From NCBI GenBank assembly GCA_023380955.1, contig JAMCTB010000198.1:1-7918 (forward strand): DNA of 7,918 nt. Reading direction: 5' to 3'. Under the pieces are notes generated by a model that had not been told where the DNA came from, did no database searches, and was given only the letters and a program-made list of their open reading frames with translations. The stretch comes from Chloroflexota bacterium. Lineage in GTDB: Bacteria > Chloroflexota > UBA6077. How positions within the stretch are numbered: position 1 is the stretch's first letter; every line of letters starts with the position of its first letter. Position numbers and translations under genes: made by a program. Positions 6,357-7,918 of this stretch are shown piece by piece.

Positions 6357-7202
6357 TCACCGCCGTCCGATCTCAGAGACCGAGGCCCCGCAGACGGGAC
6401 AGGTGCCCCGCCTGGCCCGGCGCCCGTTTCGGTAGGTGACCTCCCGGACGTTCTCGGGCTCGCGAAAGTCGCGGCACCTAAGGCAAAGGACTTGGCTTGC
6501 CGTGGTCCTGGCAGTGGTGAGGAAGGGCTTACGGCGCTCGTAGGGGCGCTTCTTACGCGGACGGCCCCGGGCCCGGGGGAGACCCGGTTCCTGGCTGTCG
6601 TCCTCTCGGTTCTCACCATAGCCCCGATCGAGCGGTAGCAACAGCCTCCAAGGGGCCTCCGCCCAAGGATCGATGCGCTCTGTCTCCGCCAGGAGCTTTT
6701 GGGCTTCTTGCAGGAGTTTTAGGCTGGTGCGGGCCCGCCTGCGGGGCGCCTCCAGCTTCTTTTTCATCTTCTCAAGTTCCCTTAGTTGCCGCCCAAACTG
6801 CGAGGGGCGCTCCCTCTGGCTTTGGTAGGTGAGGCCGTGACAGGATCTGCAAAGGAACTGGGGGCCGAAAGGGGGAAGGTAGAGGATGCGCACCCGCCGG
6901 TCGCATCCCGGGCAGAAAAACCACACCCTTCGCCCCCCGAAGGAGGTGGGGCTTCCGGTGAGCTCCACCGCATAGGAAGACGGGGACTCCCCCGGACCGG
7001 GCCGGTAGTTGAGCCAGACTTTGGACCCTTCTACGGCCACCGAGACCGAGGCCCTCTCGGTACCGCCCACGGTCCAGACGTAGTCCCCCCGGGCCCCCGG
7101 TCTAAGGAGTCCGCTGCGGGCCAGCTCCAGGGCGTCTAAGGCAAGACTTTCCTCTACCAAAGTGGAACGCATGCCGCCAAAACTCCCCGGATTACCCCGC
7201 AA
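6357..7202 (-). CDS. Zinc-ribbon / AT-hook-like / zinc-ribbon protein of unknown function
   Basis: I place the start at a TTG (7202) because the resulting MRGNPGS...RSTLVEES matches the MGGPGSGR...TTVEE opening of a widespread hypothetical family seen in mobile DNA. A GTG at 7244 would add 14 residues. GAGGA lies 12 bases upstream of the TTG. With 281 residues, the layout is a beta-rich N-terminal domain, then Cys97/Cys100 and Cys118/Cys121 (CPGC ... CRSC followed by HGLTYQSQ), a Lys/Glu-rich probable coiled coil (about 130-176), and a basic RGRPRKKRP segment like an AT-hook (about 212-220). Last comes a second ribbon, Cys240/Cys243 and Cys268/Cys271 (CLRC ... CPVC), resembling the DUF5679 type. 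Nucleic-acid binding is inferred from these features. The function is not known. A role with the integrase or in control of the element is a guess. Confidence 0.8.
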   Translation of the reverse strand: MRGNPGSFGGMRSTLVEESLALDALELARSGLLRPGARGDYVWTVGGTERASVSVAVEGSKVWLNYRPGPGESPSSYAVELTGSPTSFGGRRVWFFCPGCDRRVRILYLPPFGPQFLCRSCHGLTYQSQRERPSQFGRQLRELEKMKKKLEAPRRRARTSLKLLQEAQKLLAETERIDPWAEAPWRLLLPLDRGYGENREDDSQEPGLPRARGRPRKKRPYERRKPFLTTARTTASQVLCLRCRDFREPENVREVTYRNGRRARRGTCPVCGASVSEIGRR

Positions 7203-7253
7203 ATGGGCCCAATTGTCCTCAGTTTGGCCCGAGAAGGCCACCACTGTCCAACA

Positions 7254-7281
7254 CTATTACGCACAAAAATAAAGAGCGCAA
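7254..7281 (-). promoter_or_regulatory. Weak candidate promoter for the zinc-ribbon gene
   Basis: On the minus strand TTGCGC (7276-7281) is followed after 16 bases by TAATAG (7254-7259), in the most A/T-rich stretch upstream of the gene and about 52 bases from the chosen TTG start. The -10 box matches the consensus at only three of six positions. Confidence 0.25.
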
Positions 7282-7339
7282 GCACCAGCCTCATTCCCCG
7301 AGAGTGGGAAAGCCGGGAATATGCGGCCATAATAGCTGG

Positions 7340-7373
7340 CGATAGGAATTTGGGAAGAATTGCAGACCTATCG
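7340..7373. repeat. Inverted repeat CGATAGG ... CCTATCG
   Basis: Perfect 7-bp arms at 7340-7346 and 7367-7373 flank a 20-base A/G-rich spacer that contains GAATT twice, 11 bases apart. It lies upstream of the zinc-ribbon gene and may be an operator or recombinase-binding site. Confidence 0.4.
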
Positions 7374-7377
7374 AAAT

Positions 7378-7389
7378 CATGCGCGCATG
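7378..7389. repeat. Perfect 12-bp palindrome CATGCGCGCATG
   Basis: A self-complementary 12-mer lies five bases after the preceding inverted repeat. It could be a protein-binding site. No function can be assigned. Confidence 0.35.
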
Positions 7390-7621
7390 TGGGACTCGGG
7401 CGCACGCCGTAGGCGCCCGCCATCTCCCGGACGCTCGGGTCTGGGGTCCCTGGAAAGGCCCTCGCGGACGGGTCAAAGGAGCGGCCACGGACGCACCGGC
7501 AAGGGTCACCTTGGGACTTGGCCCAGAAGCTCATGCGGACGTCCTCTTGGACCCTTCCCGCGCGGCCCGGCAGAGGTATACTCGGCCTTACCCTAGGGCG
7601 GCAAGAGTAGCCGCGTAATGC

Positions 7622-7636
7622 CCCGGAAATTCCGGG
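7622..7636. repeat. Palindrome CCCGGAA-A-TTCCGGG
   Basis: A perfect 7+1+7 dyad is followed by TTTG. As RNA it would fold with a loop of three to five bases, so a weak plus-strand terminator is possible. As DNA it is equally a protein-binding site. Confidence 0.35.
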
Positions 7637-7741
7637 TTTGTGGTCCTTTCCGGCGTCCCCGCCGAAGGCCGCGCTCTTAATGGCAGGGACGACCTTCAGG
7701 GAGGGGAGAGGCCGTGGGGCCCCTGATCACAGGCCGGGGAT

Positions 7742-7769
7742 GTACACCAAAAGTGCACGCCCCGTACAC
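7742..7769. repeat. Three GTRCAC hexamers at exact 11-bp spacing
   Basis: GTACAC (7742-7747), GTGCAC (7753-7758) and GTACAC (7764-7769) are separated by five bases each, so they lie on one face of the helix. They end about 105 bases before the tRNA-Lys fragment, where arm-type sites of an integrase or sites for an accessory protein would be expected. Confidence 0.4.
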
Positions 7770-7873
7770 GAGGGCAGAGCGCCGAGATGTGGGCGAATTC
7801 TAAGTAGCCGGGTGTGCAGCCTAATTACCTGGCCAGGCTGGCAGACCACCCCGAGACGGCCCGATATTTTTTC

Positions 7874-7915
7874 CTTTTAATCCGATGGTCGTTGGTTCGA
7901 GTCCAACACGGCCAA
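7874..7915 (+). tRNA. 3' half of tRNA-Lys(UUU), probable integration attachment site
   Basis: The sequence reads as tRNA positions 32-73: anticodon loop CTTTTAA with anticodon TTT (7876-7878), stem strand TCCGA, variable loop TGGTC, T-arm GTTGG-TTCGAGT-CCAAC (7891-7907) with all five pairs intact, then ACGGCCA and a discriminator A. No CCA is encoded. The 27-31 strand and everything 5' of it are missing: the bases before are TTTTC, which do not pair with TCCGA, and no D-arm precedes. It is therefore not a functional gene. A tRNA 3' half starting in the anticodon loop is the classic crossover duplication left by tyrosine integrases. The intact gene should be at the other end of the element. 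Confidence 0.8.
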
Positions 7916-7918
7916 AGC

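Larger units (their letters stand above)
7282..7873. other. About 590 bases without a convincing gene, rich in dyads
   Basis: No reading frame here has a recognisable protein or a good ribosome-binding site. Visible structures are TTCCC/GGGAA (7294-7298 with 7306-7310), a CGATAGG/CCTATCG inverted repeat, the palindrome CATGCGCGCATG, CCCTAGGG (7588-7595), an isolated TATACT (about 7577-7582) that could be a -10 box, and a CCCGGAA-A-TTCCGGG palindrome. A long non-coding flank next to an attachment site would fit integrase arm sites or regulatory DNA. Confidence 0.45.
3587..7913. mobile_element. Putative integrated element, left boundary unknown
   Basis: The stretch holds a tyrosine integrase, a TrmB-family regulator, a zinc-ribbon protein of a kind often seen in mobile DNA, a four-fold dyad confined to this stretch, and a partial tRNA-Lys at its right end that looks like an attachment site. 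The left edge given is only the first base of the first gene that I assign to it. The true left junction could be anywhere upstream, including outside the window, because no second copy of the tRNA segment is present. No transfer or replication genes are seen, so whether it is a phage remnant, an integrative plasmid or a genomic island cannot be said. Confidence 0.4.

Noticed and set aside
6219..6638. 139-residue plus-strand reading frame
   Set aside because: It largely mirrors the 3' end of the minus-strand zinc-ribbon gene. Its composition is that of an antisense shadow in GC-rich DNA.
7154..7534. 126-residue minus-strand reading frame upstream of the zinc-ribbon gene
   Set aside because: It overlaps the start of the better-supported zinc-ribbon gene in another frame, has no recognisable domain, and runs through the inverted repeats.
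7638..7880. 80-residue plus-strand reading frame at the right end
   Set aside because: It runs into the tRNA-Lys fragment, and has Pro/Arg-rich composition and no ribosome-binding site.
1..7918. CRISPR array, rRNA, insertion sequence with terminal repeats, or intact tRNA
   Set aside because: No regularly spaced long direct repeats, no transposase, no rRNA segment and no complete cloverleaf were seen on reading both strands.

Overview
The window comes from a GC-rich prokaryote, most likely an anaerobic bacterium. Shine-Dalgarno sequences of the GGAGG type precede most genes, a tungsten-type aldehyde oxidoreductase points to anaerobic metabolism, and the aspartase and integrase are of bacterial type. 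TrmB-type regulators and this oxidoreductase family are common in thermophiles and archaea, so a hot or subsurface habitat is possible, but nothing here fixes the taxon.

Left region, 1-3426, all on the plus strand: the C-terminal end of an aldehyde ferredoxin oxidoreductase gene (1-366), then three consecutive small MoaD/ThiS-like ubiquitin-fold genes (402-677, 720-950, 975-1340). Only the middle one ends in the Gly-Gly tail needed for sulfur transfer. They look like one operon for a tungsten/molybdopterin enzyme. After about 230 bases comes a 619-residue fusion of a cyclic-nucleotide-binding (CRP-type) domain to a full-length aspartate ammonia-lyase (1567-3426). Two tandem hairpins (3501-3536) probably end its transcript.

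Right region, 3587-7918, looks like part of an integrated element. It holds a TrmB-family regulator (minus strand, 3587-4534), a divergent tyrosine integrase with a zinc-ribbon-like CxxC pair near its N terminus (4718-5938), and a minus-strand protein with two Cys4 zinc-ribbon-like regions flanking an AT-hook-like segment (6357-7202). A dyad of form ACYAC-N6-GTGGY occurs four times: once between the regulator and the integrase, and three times in the 418-base gap after the integrase.

The last 630 bases before the right end show no convincing gene but several dyads and an 11-bp-phased triple hexamer. The window ends in a 42-base match to the 3' half of a tRNA-Lys(UUU) gene, starting at the anticodon loop, with no 5' half before it. 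This is the classic footprint of tyrosine-integrase insertion into a tRNA gene, and I read it as one attachment site of the element. The other attachment site is not in the window, so the left boundary of the element is unknown.
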